From assembly GCA_052173415.1 (NCBI GenBank), contig JBQMYQ010000003.1:1-64000 (forward strand): a stretch of 64,000 nucleotides of DNA. The letters run 5' to 3'. Both the position numbers and the translations under genes were made by a program. The notes below the pieces were generated by a model. The model was not told the DNA's origin. It worked only from the letters and a program-made list of their open reading frames with translations, and made no database searches. Shown here piece by piece: positions 16,381 through 24,569 of the stretch (the first letter of the stretch is position 1; the number at the start of each line of letters is the position of its first letter). Source of the stretch: Wolinella sp052173415 (GTDB taxonomy: Bacteria > Campylobacterota > Campylobacteria > Campylobacterales > Helicobacteraceae).

Positions 16381-17808
16381 TTACCCTTTGATTTTTTTCA
16401 CAATATTGCTCGTGCTGCGCCCTGCCAAAAACTCAATGAGTCGCACCTCTTTGACGAGTTCGCTGCCCACGACCTCCTTGCCTTCATAATCCTTACCCTT
16501 AACCAAAACATCAGGCTTCAGGCTCTGAATGAGCTCATAGGGCGTATCCTCGCTAAAAATTACTACATAATCCACCGATTCAAGCGCGGCAAGCACCAAA
16601 GCGCGATCTTGCTCGCTATTAATAGGACGACCCTCCCCTTTGAGCCTCCGCACGGAATCATCGCTATTTAGCCCCACGATGAGACAATCTCCGAGCTCTT
16701 TAGCTTTTTGTAAATATTGCACATGCCCTGCGTGCAAAATATCAAAACAGCCGTTTGTGAAGACCACTTTTTGCCCGTGCAGACGCAAGGATTCCACGAC
16801 TTTTTGCATTGCCTCTTTGTGCAAAACCCGCTCTTGTGTGTAACCCTCTTGAATTGCGTGCAGATATTTGGCAATCTCCTCATGGGCAGCCGTGGCACTG
16901 CCGATTTTCCCCACGACCACGGCGGCAGCGGCATTTGCAAAAAGCGCGCATTTACGAAGCGGGAATCCCGATGCCAAACCATACGCAAGCGAAGCAATGA
17001 CCGTATCTCCCGCGCCCGTGACATCATATACCTCCCGCGCGATCGTAGGAATGCGCTCCACATCCTCTTTAAAAATCGCAATCCCATCTTCACTCAGCGT
17101 AATGACGGAAAATTCCAGCGCGCACATCTCCTTAAGCGCACATAGAGCCTCGCGCAAACTCTCTTCGCCACTAATCTCAATCCCCGTGGATTCCCGCACC
17201 TCTTTTTTATTGGGCGTAAGGAGGCTCGCACCACGGTATTTCGCGTAATCTTTGCCCTTTGGATCGACAAGCACGCGCTTGTTTTTGTTTCTTGCCTCTT
17301 TGATGATTGCTTGTGTGAGCGAGGGTGTAAGCACGCCTTTTCCATAGTCAGAAAGGATCACAATATCGCATTTATCAATGTTTGAGTGAATAACTTCTAA
17401 AAGTCGCTCCTGTGTGTGGGCGCAAATATCGCCCTTGCTCTCCCAATCCACACGCACGACCTGCTGATTTGAAGCGATGATACGGCTTTTTTTGGTCGTG
17501 GGGCGGGAAGGCTGCACAATGACCCCCGCCAAATCAACCCCAAGGGATTGCAAAATCGCCAAAAGCTCCTCGCCCACGCTATCTTTGCCGATCACTCCAC
17601 ACGCAATGACGCAAGAATCAAGCGCGATGAGGTTATTCATCACGTTGCACGCACCGCCAAGGCTCTTGCTCTCACGCTTGACGTCAATCACCTGCACGGG
17701 TGCTTCGGGCGAAATACGCTCACACCCACCCCAGATGTAGTGATCCATCATCAAATCCCCCACGACGAGAATCGTGGGCTTCTTATCCGCGTGAAACGCG
17801 CTAATCAT
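16381..17808 (-). CDS. hldE: Bifunctional heptose 7-phosphate kinase / heptose 1-phosphate adenylyltransferase
   Basis: Carries out the phosphorylation and adenylylation steps of ADP-heptose synthesis. At 475 residues it has both domains. Residues 1-320 form a PfkB-type sugar kinase with VVGDLMMDHYIWGGCERISP at the start and the catalytic VYDVTGAGDTVIASLAYGLA near residue 255. Residues 345-475 form a nucleotidyltransferase with VFTNGCFDILHAGHVQYLQK and the HxGH motif. Its start overlaps the hldD stop by four bases, and gmhA follows two bases after its own stop. Confidence 0.96.
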   Translation of the reverse strand: MISAFHADKKPTILVVGDLMMDHYIWGGCERISPEAPVQVIDVKRESKSLGGACNVMNNLIALDSCVIACGVIGKDSVGEELLAILQSLGVDLAGVIVQPSRPTTKKSRIIASNQQVVRVDWESKGDICAHTQERLLEVIHSNIDKCDIVILSDYGKGVLTPSLTQAIIKEARNKNKRVLVDPKGKDYAKYRGASLLTPNKKEVRESTGIEISGEESLREALCALKEMCALEFSVITLSEDGIAIFKEDVERIPTIAREVYDVTGAGDTVIASLAYGLASGFPLRKCALFANAAAAVVVGKIGSATAAHEEIAKYLHAIQEGYTQERVLHKEAMQKVVESLRLHGQKVVFTNGCFDILHAGHVQYLQKAKELGDCLIVGLNSDDSVRRLKGEGRPINSEQDRALVLAALESVDYVVIFSEDTPYELIQSLKPDVLVKGKDYEGKEVVGSELVKEVRLIEFLAGRSTSNIVKKIKG

Positions 17809-18806
17809 GCATTTTGCTCATGATAAATTCGCTTAATCTCCTCAGTGTAGCTCTTCACTCCAACTTCTAGTGGGAATCTAGGCTCATACCCCAGCGATTC
17901 CCGCGTAGAGGCAATGTCCGCTTCGGTATGATTTTGGAAAAATTTATAAGGATTCTTGAAATATTCCACTTCAAAATCGCCTAGCTCCGTCTTTAGCGCA
18001 TTTACGATGTCATTATAGGTGCGTGCCACTCCGCATCCGACATTAAAAACACCGCTCTTAAGGGCATTCATCGCGCGGATATTTGCTTGCAACACATCTT
18101 GAATATAGACAAAATCGCGCTTTTGCTCGCCAAACTCAAAAAGTCGCACCTTTTTATCGCGCAGAGCTTGAAGCCCCAGCTGGAGGATCATCGAAGCGGT
18201 TTTGCCCTTGTAAAATTCCCGCTCGCCATAGACATTAAAATATCGCAAGCCCACGATGCAGGAATCGGGATAAAGGCTCATATATCTGTAGGCAAGATGA
18301 TCCATAGAGAGCTTGCTAAAGCCATAGACATTCTCGGGAATCTCATTGCTCCCCACGCGATTAGGCGCGGGCGTGTTACCGTATGTGCCTGCACTTGAGG
18401 CATAAATCATGCGTGCGCCCTTACTCATCGCCAAATCGAGCAGATCCTTAAAGGCATTGGTGTTACTGCGAATCATCAGCTCCTGATTGAGCACCGTCGT
18501 ATCCGAAATCGCCGCCTCATGGAAAATATAGTCGATATTATAATCATAAAGTCGCTTCAGATCTTCGGCGTTATTGATATTCCCCGCGATGATTTCACCG
18601 CTAAATCCGAGCAGATTTTTAAAATGCCCGAGGCTTTTTAGATTCCCGCTAGGGAATCGCTCCTCATTTTGAAAACTATCAAAAACGATCACGCGCGCAG
18701 CCTTGTGATAGGTGTCAAAATAGTGCGCCAAATTACTTCCGATAAAGCCTGCACCGCCCGTAATTACGATAGTCTTGCCCGCAAGCGTATCTTCGATATA
18801 TTGCAT
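17805..18806 (-). CDS. hldD: ADP-L-glycero-D-manno-heptose 6-epimerase
   Basis: Last step of ADP-heptose synthesis, an NADP-dependent extended short-chain dehydrogenase fold. It is about 333 residues. The Rossmann motif is IVITGGAGFIGSNLAHYFD at the N-terminus and the catalytic YxxxK is YGFSKLSMDHLAYRYM near residue 140, with a Ser in ASSAGTYG. The ATG follows GGAGTGAAA, and the GGAG overlaps the end of gmhB. A tight inverted pair, GATTCCC-gcta-GGGAATC, of the motif that is frequent throughout this window lies inside the gene. Confidence 0.96.
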   Translation of the reverse strand: MQYIEDTLAGKTIVITGGAGFIGSNLAHYFDTYHKAARVIVFDSFQNEERFPSGNLKSLGHFKNLLGFSGEIIAGNINNAEDLKRLYDYNIDYIFHEAAISDTTVLNQELMIRSNTNAFKDLLDLAMSKGARMIYASSAGTYGNTPAPNRVGSNEIPENVYGFSKLSMDHLAYRYMSLYPDSCIVGLRYFNVYGEREFYKGKTASMILQLGLQALRDKKVRLFEFGEQKRDFVYIQDVLQANIRAMNALKSGVFNVGCGVARTYNDIVNALKTELGDFEVEYFKNPYKFFQNHTEADIASTRESLGYEPRFPLEVGVKSYTEEIKRIYHEQNA

Positions 18807-18808
18807 TT

Positions 18809-19375
18809 TCACTCCTTTAAATAGCCACTCTTTTCCAAAAAATTAATAAGCGAGATTAGCGAATTGACAATAAAAGTGGGCTTGTTAGGGCGAGATTCTA
18901 GCGCAAAGCACTCCTCTTGTGCGCCCCCGCTCTCAAACAAGACGCGATGTGCGATATTTGCACCACTCCCCGCCTCAATATCGCTCATTTTATCGCCGAT
19001 GATAAATGAGTGCGCAGGATCAATGCCAAAATCCCCGATCCCCTGCTTAATCATTCCCGAGCGAGGCTTGCGACACATGCAGGAATCGCTCGGTGCATGC
19101 GGGCAAAAATAGATCCCATCAAGCATAAAGCCGAGCTCTTTTTGTAGCGCGTTTTGCATGAAATTTGACAGCCTGATAAAATCCTCAATCCTGTAGTATC
19201 CGCGCGCGATTCCCGACTGATTGGTCGCAAGCAAAAGCAAAAAATCGTGCTCCTTAAAATAGCGCAAAAGAGGGAAAACCCCCTCCATAAACCGCCACTC
19301 GCTCTCCTTATACACATAACCCGTATCGACGTTCATCACGCCGTCTCGATCAAGAAAAAGAGCTCTTCTTAGCAT
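18809..19375 (-). CDS. gmhB: D-glycero-beta-D-manno-heptose 1,7-bisphosphate 7-phosphatase
   Basis: HAD-family phosphatase that removes the 7-phosphate in the ADP-heptose pathway. Its 188 residues start with the HAD motif LFLDRDGVMNVDTGYVYKES. The zinc-binding loop of GmhB is present as CPHAPSDSCMCRKPRSGM, with Cys and His ligands. Motif IV reads SFIIGDKMSDIEAGSGAN. The ATG chosen lies just inside the end of the upstream SafE-like gene (seven bases overlap), with no strong ribosome-binding site, so translation may be coupled. It is first of the four-gene heptose group. Confidence 0.94.
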   Translation of the reverse strand: MLRRALFLDRDGVMNVDTGYVYKESEWRFMEGVFPLLRYFKEHDFLLLLATNQSGIARGYYRIEDFIRLSNFMQNALQKELGFMLDGIYFCPHAPSDSCMCRKPRSGMIKQGIGDFGIDPAHSFIIGDKMSDIEAGSGANIAHRVLFESGGAQEECFALESRPNKPTFIVNSLISLINFLEKSGYLKE

Positions 19376-20093
19376 AGCGTGCAACCAAAAAACTTCGGTG
19401 TATTCGCACCGCTCGGGTCACTTAGGAGATAGTAGCCTTTAAGCAATGTGTAGATTCCAAAGAGAAAAATAAGCAGGGCGGAAATTTTCATAAACACTCC
19501 TCTAAGCGCGCTTTTCTGGGCGATTCCCGTGATGAGTGCAAGGCTGAAAAGCGCGGGAATCGTCGCTAAACCAAACACCCCCATGCTGAGCGCTCCATAA
19601 AAGACAGACGCGCTGGAAGCGGCACTAAGGGCAAAAAAATAGACTAAACCACAGGGCAAAAAGCCGTTTAAAACCCCTAAAAAATAGAAGCTCGCGCGGG
19701 TTTGTGAGGAGAGAAGCGCGCGGAAGATTTGCGCAAAATGGGGCGAGAAATTTGCTGAAGGCTCAAAATTGGCGAGGATTTTTGGAAAAAATGCAAGGGC
19801 GATTCCTAGGAGTGCCATGGAGATTCCTATTAAGATAAAAGCCATGCACGAGCTAAAGGAGTGATCGCTACCACCGCACCCAAAGCCCCAAAAAAGGCAC
19901 CCAAAAGCGTATAAGAGCTCACACGTCCTAGCAAATAGAGCAAGTGAGAACAGAACACGCGAAAAATCGGGGAATCGGGCGAGATTTTGAGGCTTGAATA
20001 GGCAAGCACAATTCCCCCGCACATCCCCGCGCAATGCCCAAAACTCGCCAAAAACGCGATACTAAAAATAGTGTAAAGATCAAAACTCGCCAA
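19369..20093 (-). pseudogene. SafE/TauE-like (urease-accessory-type) membrane protein gene, frameshifted
   Basis: Two adjacent reading frames together spell one membrane protein of about 240 residues. The first frame gives SIAFLASFGHCAGMCGGIVL and a GRVSSYTLLGAFFGALGAVV segment, then stops soon after TPLARA. The second frame continues with MAFILIGISMALLGIALAFF and FLGVLNGFLPCGLVYFFALS. The GHCxxMCGG and GxLPCGLVY motifs belong to the sulfite-exporter SafE/DsbD-like membrane family, whose members are linked to metal or thiol handling. Joining them needs one extra base near position 19845 (GC-ATG for GCN-ATG). The site is not a homopolymer. It could be a real inactivating deletion or an assembly error. 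The start chosen is a TTG after GGAGGGGG. Confidence 0.7.
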
Positions 20094-20835
20094 AATTCCC
20101 CCTCCAAAGCTCTTCGCCAAATCCCACGCCACACAGATAAAGCCCATAGCTTGGCGCGGGCGTGTGCGTGTATCGCTCTTGTGCGCGTAACTGGAGCATA
20201 AATTGCTCAAACGTAATTATGCCCCGATCCAGCTCAAGAAGCGCGCCGATTAAAAGCCGAATCTGCAAGCGCAAAAAGCTATCGCCCGTAATGCGGAAAA
20301 TCCAGAAATCACGGTATTTGTAGAGCTTCGCCGAATAGATCGTGCGCGTGCTGTTTTTCTCGCCGCTGCCATTTTTCTTAAAAAGCGAAAAATCGTGTCG
20401 CCCGATAATCTTTTGCAATGCCTCTTTTATGAGCGATTCCTGCGTGATTTCTCCGCGGGTAACATAGCGCGCATTAAAGACATGAACCGCACCACTCATG
20501 ATATAACGATAGGTGCGACTGCGCGCTTTAAAGCGAGGATTAAAGAGCGCAGGAGCTTCATAAAGGCGGCGAATGCGAATATGCGGAGCGAGCTTGTGAT
20601 TGAGCTTTAAGCAGAGCGATTCTCGCGTGATTTGGTAGGGAATCTCAAAGCTCACCGCCTGATTCCTCGCATGCACGCCCCTATCCGTGCGCCCACTAAA
20701 ACGCACTTTGGAGGCGATTCCCATACTGTGCAACGCCGCTTGCAAGCTCGCCTCTATGCTTGGGAATCCATCTTGAGATTGTGAGCCATAAAAGGCGCTC
20801 CCATCATATTCGATAAACGCAAGCAAAGTCTTCAT
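20080..20835 (-). CDS. truA: tRNA pseudouridine(38-40) synthase TruA
   Basis: Makes pseudouridine at positions 38-40 in the anticodon stem of tRNAs. It has 251 residues. The catalytic aspartate is in FSGRTDRGVHARNQAVSFE near residue 52, and AFIEYDGSAFYGSQSQDGFP is the N-terminal signature. FSLFKKNGSGEKNSTRTIYS and RIYGDSFL-type segments (RITGDSFLRLQIRLLIGALL) follow as usual. The ATG shares one base with the stop of the upstream LptF-like gene (TGATG). Its end overlaps the TTG start of the next, frameshifted gene by 14 bases. Confidence 0.95.
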   Translation of the reverse strand: MKTLLAFIEYDGSAFYGSQSQDGFPSIEASLQAALHSMGIASKVRFSGRTDRGVHARNQAVSFEIPYQITRESLCLKLNHKLAPHIRIRRLYEAPALFNPRFKARSRTYRYIMSGAVHVFNARYVTRGEITQESLIKEALQKIIGRHDFSLFKKNGSGEKNSTRTIYSAKLYKYRDFWIFRITGDSFLRLQIRLLIGALLELDRGIITFEQFMLQLRAQERYTHTPAPSYGLYLCGVGFGEELWRGNFGEF

Positions 20836-21863
20836 CAATAATAAGGGACAATAAAACGACGATAGAGGATATAGCCGAGCAAAAGCCACGCAAAAAAGAC
20901 GATAGGGATTCCCACAAAGGGGAAGTAATTTGAAGCAAAATGCACCAACGTATAGAATGCTCCACTTGCTAAGATGATGTAAAAATAGGAGTAATTTTTG
21001 CGAAATCGCGGGTGCATTACGCCAAAAAGCGGGATAAAAAATAGCGAAGCAAGCGGGAAAAGCGAGACAATAATCGAACTAGAGAGCTTGCGCGTGATAC
21101 GGGTGCTGTCATTGATCTGTCCCCAGTAGCCTAGGATTCCCAGCGGACGGTCATGACTTGCGGTGGCAAGATCTCGAATAAGCATGCGCTCATAATCAAT
21201 ACGTTTTATGCCCTCTTCCTCAAAATAGGCACTTCCATTAAATAGCGAAAGCTCAAGAGTGCCATCACGATTCTCCACGCGCGCTTCTTTAGCGGTAATA
21301 AAGCTCTCACGCTCCAAATCGCCCATGGAAAACATCACGACATCTTGATATTCGCCCTCCTCTTTGAGTGCGCCCACATACACAAGCCATCCGCCGAGCT
21401 TCTGCCCAAATTCTGCGGGCTTGAGATTGATATTGATGTTGCTTTTTTTAATATCCAAAAACTGATCATACGCCTCATCAGCAAGTGGAGCGAGCGCGAG
21501 CGAGACGATTAGCAGAAGCAAAAAAACAAGCAATGCTAGAGGAAAAAATAGGCGCACAAGCGAGAGGGGCGCAAACCCAAGAGAGAAAAGCACGGGCAAT
21601 TCATACTCTTGGGAGAGCTTTGCAAGCGAGAGGACACAAGCGGCAAAAAAAGTAACGGGAATCGTAAAAAAAAATATCGTAGGAAGCGAATAGGAGTAGA
21701 GCTCAAAAAGCTCAATAAAGCTCATTTTCACGACAAAAGTAACGCCAGCAATCTTGATGAACAAAACTACCGAAGAGATAAAAAAAAGCACGAGAAAAAT
21801 TGGAAAAAATAGCTGTGCGAGATTGCCAAAAAGGTATTTTTTCAGACTTTGTATCGAGCTCAT
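20835..21863 (-). CDS. LptF/LptG-family permease (YjgP/YjgQ)
   Basis: Inner-membrane part of the LPS export ABC transporter, which extracts LPS and hands it to LptC. The 342-residue protein has the family layout: one helix at the N-terminus (residues 17-40), two or three more by residue 125, a periplasmic beta-jellyroll domain (residues 130-265), and three C-terminal helices. It resembles LptF-type proteins of Helicobacter more than LptG. The ATG overlaps the prepilin peptidase stop by four bases, and truA starts on its last base. The partner permease and the LptB ATPase are not in the window. Confidence 0.85.
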   Translation of the reverse strand: MSSIQSLKKYLFGNLAQLFFPIFLVLFFISSVVLFIKIAGVTFVVKMSFIELFELYSYSLPTIFFFTIPVTFFAACVLSLAKLSQEYELPVLFSLGFAPLSLVRLFFPLALLVFLLLLIVSLALAPLADEAYDQFLDIKKSNININLKPAEFGQKLGGWLVYVGALKEEGEYQDVVMFSMGDLERESFITAKEARVENRDGTLELSLFNGSAYFEEEGIKRIDYERMLIRDLATASHDRPLGILGYWGQINDSTRITRKLSSSIIVSLFPLASLFFIPLFGVMHPRFRKNYSYFYIILASGAFYTLVHFASNYFPFVGIPIVFFAWLLLGYILYRRFIVPYY

Positions 21864-22645
21864 AAAAGTGACTCTAAGTAGAGCTCGAAAAACTCGCTAA
21901 AGTAATACACCACGAAGGTTCCGAGGGTTAAAAACGGAATAAAAGGCACTTTGGCACGATTCCCCAAAAAGAGCAAAATCACAAGCGCACAAAGTGCAGC
22001 CACAAAAATAGCCACAAACGCCATCCCTGCGCCAAGAATCGCCCCCATGCTCGCTACAACGATAATATCTCCCTCGCCCATCGCCTCGCGCTTGAGGAGC
22101 GATGAGAGGGCAAAACGCAAAAGCGTAAGTGCGCCTGCGAGGAGTGCCGCTTCTTTAAAATGCTCAAAAAAGCCCTCCAAAGCGGTAAAAAACGGCTCGA
22201 TTCCCATAAAAGGGAAAGAATCGACGTAAGATAACGCCCCATACAAAAGCGCAAAAAAGAGCGCGGAGAAGTTGAGGGAATCGGGGACGAGCTGAGTCTT
22301 TATATCAATAAGCGAGAGCGCAAGCAAGAGGGCAAAAGCGATAAAAAGTGCAAAAGTCGTGGCAAGGTGGGAATCTTTTGCAAAAATCACAAGGGCTAAA
22401 AGCGCGCCGAAAAGCTCGATGAGCGGATACATAAAAGAGATTTTCTCGCCACAAAAACTGCAACGCGCGCGCAAAAAAAGATACGAAAAGAGCGGAATAT
22501 TGTGCCACCAGTGCAGAGGTGTGCGACATTTTGGACAATGCGAAGCGGGGAAGCAGACACTCTCATCGCGGGGCATACGCACGATTAAGACATTGAGAAA
22601 CGACCCGAATAACAGCCCGAAAACTCCGATGATTAGCCACTCCAT
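21860..22645 (-). CDS. Prepilin peptidase (A24 family, PilD/ComC type)
   Basis: Membrane aspartic protease that cleaves and usually N-methylates type IV prepilins and pseudopilins. It is about 261 residues. The N-terminal zinc-type cysteines are present (CPKCRTP and CSFCGEKI, residues 37-72). The active-site aspartates are in SLIDIKTQLVPDSLN and in the GEGDIIVVASMGAILG loop, matching the family GxGD motif. The ATG follows AAAGGG. It heads the long minus-strand run. Likely substrates are the two pseudopilins encoded about 5 kb away, whose signal sequences have the right cleavage site. Confidence 0.92.
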   Translation of the reverse strand: MEWLIIGVFGLLFGSFLNVLIVRMPRDESVCFPASHCPKCRTPLHWWHNIPLFSYLFLRARCSFCGEKISFMYPLIELFGALLALVIFAKDSHLATTFALFIAFALLLALSLIDIKTQLVPDSLNFSALFFALLYGALSYVDSFPFMGIEPFFTALEGFFEHFKEAALLAGALTLLRFALSSLLKREAMGEGDIIVVASMGAILGAGMAFVAIFVAALCALVILLFLGNRAKVPFIPFLTLGTFVVYYFSEFFELYLESLL

Positions 22646-22779
22646 ACGCACCCTTTGTCAAAACTTAAAGAAGCTCTAATTTTACAAAAAGCTTGCTAAG
22701 CCGTGAATTAACTGGTAAAGCATGCGCTATTTTGATAAAATCGGGTCTGAGAATTACAAAATTATCATAAGGATTCCTA

Positions 22780-23190
22780 ATGGATAAGGTCATTCGTTTC
22801 TCCGTTTCATTGCCCGAGAAACTCCTTACGGAGCTGGATAACAAAATCATTCATCAGGGCTACTCTTCACGTTCTGAGCTGGTGCGAGATCTCATACGCG
22901 AGAAGATGGTCGAGGAGAAGTGGGAAAAGGGCAGCGAGGACGCAGTGGGGGTGCTTACGATCGTCTATGATCATCATCAGCGCGAGCTCAATCAGCGCAT
23001 GATTGACATTCAGCACCAAAGCCACATCCATATCCTCTGCACCACGCACGTCCATGTCGATCATCATAATTGCCTTGAGACGATCATCATCAAGGGCACA
23101 CCGAAGAGAATCGAGGAGATTGCCGTCTCTATCGGCGGGCTCAGGGGTGTGAAGTTTTCCAAACTTACGCGCGCTTCAAGCTTCCGATGA
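22780..23190 (+). CDS. nikR: Nickel-responsive regulator NikR
   Basis: Nickel-sensing transcription factor of 136 residues. The N-terminal ribbon-helix-helix domain reads VIRFSVSLPEKLLTELDNKI (residues 4-23) plus SSRSELVRDLIRE. The C-terminal ACT-like domain has the nickel ligands in HVHVDHHNCLE and a His in HHQRELNQRMI. In H. pylori the homologue controls urease, nickel uptake and iron genes. Urease genes are not visible here. It has its own promoter region of about 100 bases and overlaps the start of nadD by four bases, the same order as in H. pylori. Confidence 0.96.
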   Translation: MDKVIRFSVSLPEKLLTELDNKIIHQGYSSRSELVRDLIREKMVEEKWEKGSEDAVGVLTIVYDHHQRELNQRMIDIQHQSHIHILCTTHVHVDHHNCLETIIIKGTPKRIEEIAVSIGGLRGVKFSKLTRASSFR

Positions 23191-23768
23191 GAATCGCACT
23201 TTTTGGAGGCTCCTTTGATCCTCCACACCAAGGACACGCAAAAATTATTGAGACGGCTTTTTGCGAGCTTCCTATTGACAAGCTCTACATTGCCCCTGCG
23301 TATTTAAATCCTTTTAAAAACAACGCACGATTCCCCGCTTTTTTGCGACTAAAATGGATGCGCACGATTGCGCACGATTCCCCGAATTCCGCGCGCATTA
23401 TCGTGACGGACTTTGAAATCGCCAATGGCTATCCCACGCCCACGATAGAGACGGTGCGATTCCTGAAAAAGAGCGAGAATATCAAGCACCTCTATCTCCT
23501 TTTAGGGAGCGATCAGATTCCTAGGCTTCATGAATGGCACGCTTTTGCAGAGCTTAAGGAGCTTGTAGAGTTCGTTATAATTCAACGTAGCAAGACAAAA
23601 AGTGTAGCGCAGATTGCGCGCTCTTTTCGCACACTGGAGTTTCATGAGCCCGTTAGCTCAAGTGAAATCCGCCTAGGGTTAAACAAAGGAGAGCTAAAAG
23701 ATGAGCTCAAAGAGGCGATCCCTGCGTGTATAAGAGACGAAGTGCTTGCCCAAAATCCTAGCATATAA
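23187..23768 (+). CDS. nadD: Nicotinate-nucleotide adenylyltransferase NadD
   Basis: Transfers AMP to nicotinic acid mononucleotide in NAD synthesis. It has 193 residues, with the nucleotidyltransferase signature RIALFGGSFDPPHQGHAKII at the N-terminus and the C-terminal SSSEIRLGLNKGEL loop that replaces ISSTxIR. The ATG overlaps the nikR stop (ATGA), so the two genes are translated together. The next gene, rsfS, starts 10 bases after the stop; nadD-rsfS pairing is common in many bacteria. The coding sequence holds two close copies of GCACGATTCCCC about 40 bases apart. Confidence 0.95.
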   Translation: MRIALFGGSFDPPHQGHAKIIETAFCELPIDKLYIAPAYLNPFKNNARFPAFLRLKWMRTIAHDSPNSARIIVTDFEIANGYPTPTIETVRFLKKSENIKHLYLLLGSDQIPRLHEWHAFAELKELVEFVIIQRSKTKSVAQIARSFRTLEFHEPVSSSEIRLGLNKGELKDELKEAIPACIRDEVLAQNPSI

Positions 23769-23778
23769 GGAAAAGCAG

Positions 23779-24114
23779 TTGAGAGAAGTGATTATCCAGA
23801 AAATTGTGGAAATTTTAGATAGCAAAAAAGGCGAGAATATTGAAGTTTTTGAGCTCAAAGGGAGCGATTATTTGGTTGATTATGTGGTGATTGCCACGGC
23901 TTTAGCGGACAAACATGCCACTGCGCTCCTTGATGCACTCAAAAGCGAGCTAAAGCCCCTTGGCGAGAGCTTTTATGCGACAGAAGAGAGTGATGATTGG
24001 ATTGTGGCGGATTTGGGGGATATTATGATCCACCTTTTCACAGAAGCTCATCGCAAGAAGTTTAACCTCGAAGAGTTCCTAGCGGGGATCCAAAAGGGAT
24101 CAAATACCCGCTAG
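23779..24114 (+). CDS. rsfS: Ribosomal silencing factor RsfS
   Basis: Binds ribosomal protein L14 and prevents joining of ribosomal subunits when nutrients are short. It has 111 residues, the usual length. The core reads ENIEVFELKGSDYLVDYVVI, then ATALADKHATALLDAL and DDWIVADLGDIMIHLFTE, which is the family signature ending in W...D.G..x.H.F. The start chosen is TTG after AAGGAAAAGCAG. A TTG 11 codons earlier is the alternative, but it lies inside nadD and lacks a good site. It is convergent with the thioesterase gene, and the two 3' ends overlap by four bases. Confidence 0.93.
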   Translation: MREVIIQKIVEILDSKKGENIEVFELKGSDYLVDYVVIATALADKHATALLDALKSELKPLGESFYATEESDDWIVADLGDIMIHLFTEAHRKKFNLEEFLAGIQKGSNTR

Positions 24115-24569
24115 TGTGGCTTTTTCTCTGTAATACGTAGCTTGAATATGTGATTTTCAAAAATCGCAACATAAAACATCGCTTCAAACACCTTGATATC
24201 AAGCACATACCCTTCCACACGCACTTCACGCTTCTTGGTATCACTCTGAAGTGAATTTGCGCGAAACTCCACATCATGTCCCACCTCAATGGGTGCTAGG
24301 AATTTCACATCAGCACCGAGCAAAATCGCGTTAGGATTATTGATGGCACACAGAGCCGCGAAATTCGCCGAAGAGAATATAAATCCCGAATGCACCAACC
24401 CCATACCATCGACCATCATCGAGCGCGTCGTGGAGAACCAAACCTTTGCTGCCCCTTTTGTGAGCTCCCGCACCTCGCCAAATGAAGCGTCCGCTTCAAG
24501 GTAGATTTTCTGTGGGACAAACTCCTCAGAATGCGTCACAACCTCCTGCTCTTCTACGATGCTGTCCAT
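24111..24569 (-). CDS. Hotdog-fold thioesterase-family protein
   Basis: A 152-residue protein with a hotdog-fold pattern: the central helix after GMGLVHSGFIFSSANFAALC (residues 54-73) and strands such as ILLGADVKFLAPIEVGHDVE and KREVRVEGYVLDIKVFEAMF. The HSG motif near residue 60 occurs in PaaI/FapR-like thioesterases. The substrate would be an acyl-CoA or acyl-ACP, but it cannot be named. It follows cmoB, with its start one base after the cmoB stop region on the same strand order, and its 3' end overlaps rsfS. No operon partner clarifies its role. Confidence 0.7.
   Translation of the reverse strand: MDSIVEEQEVVTHSEEFVPQKIYLEADASFGEVRELTKGAAKVWFSTTRSMMVDGMGLVHSGFIFSSANFAALCAINNPNAILLGADVKFLAPIEVGHDVEFRANSLQSDTKKREVRVEGYVLDIKVFEAMFYVAIFENHIFKLRITEKKPH

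Noticed and set aside
22680..22780. NikR operator in front of nikR
   Set aside because: AT-rich bases such as ATTACAAAATTATCAT are present, but no convincing match to the known two-half-site pattern was found.
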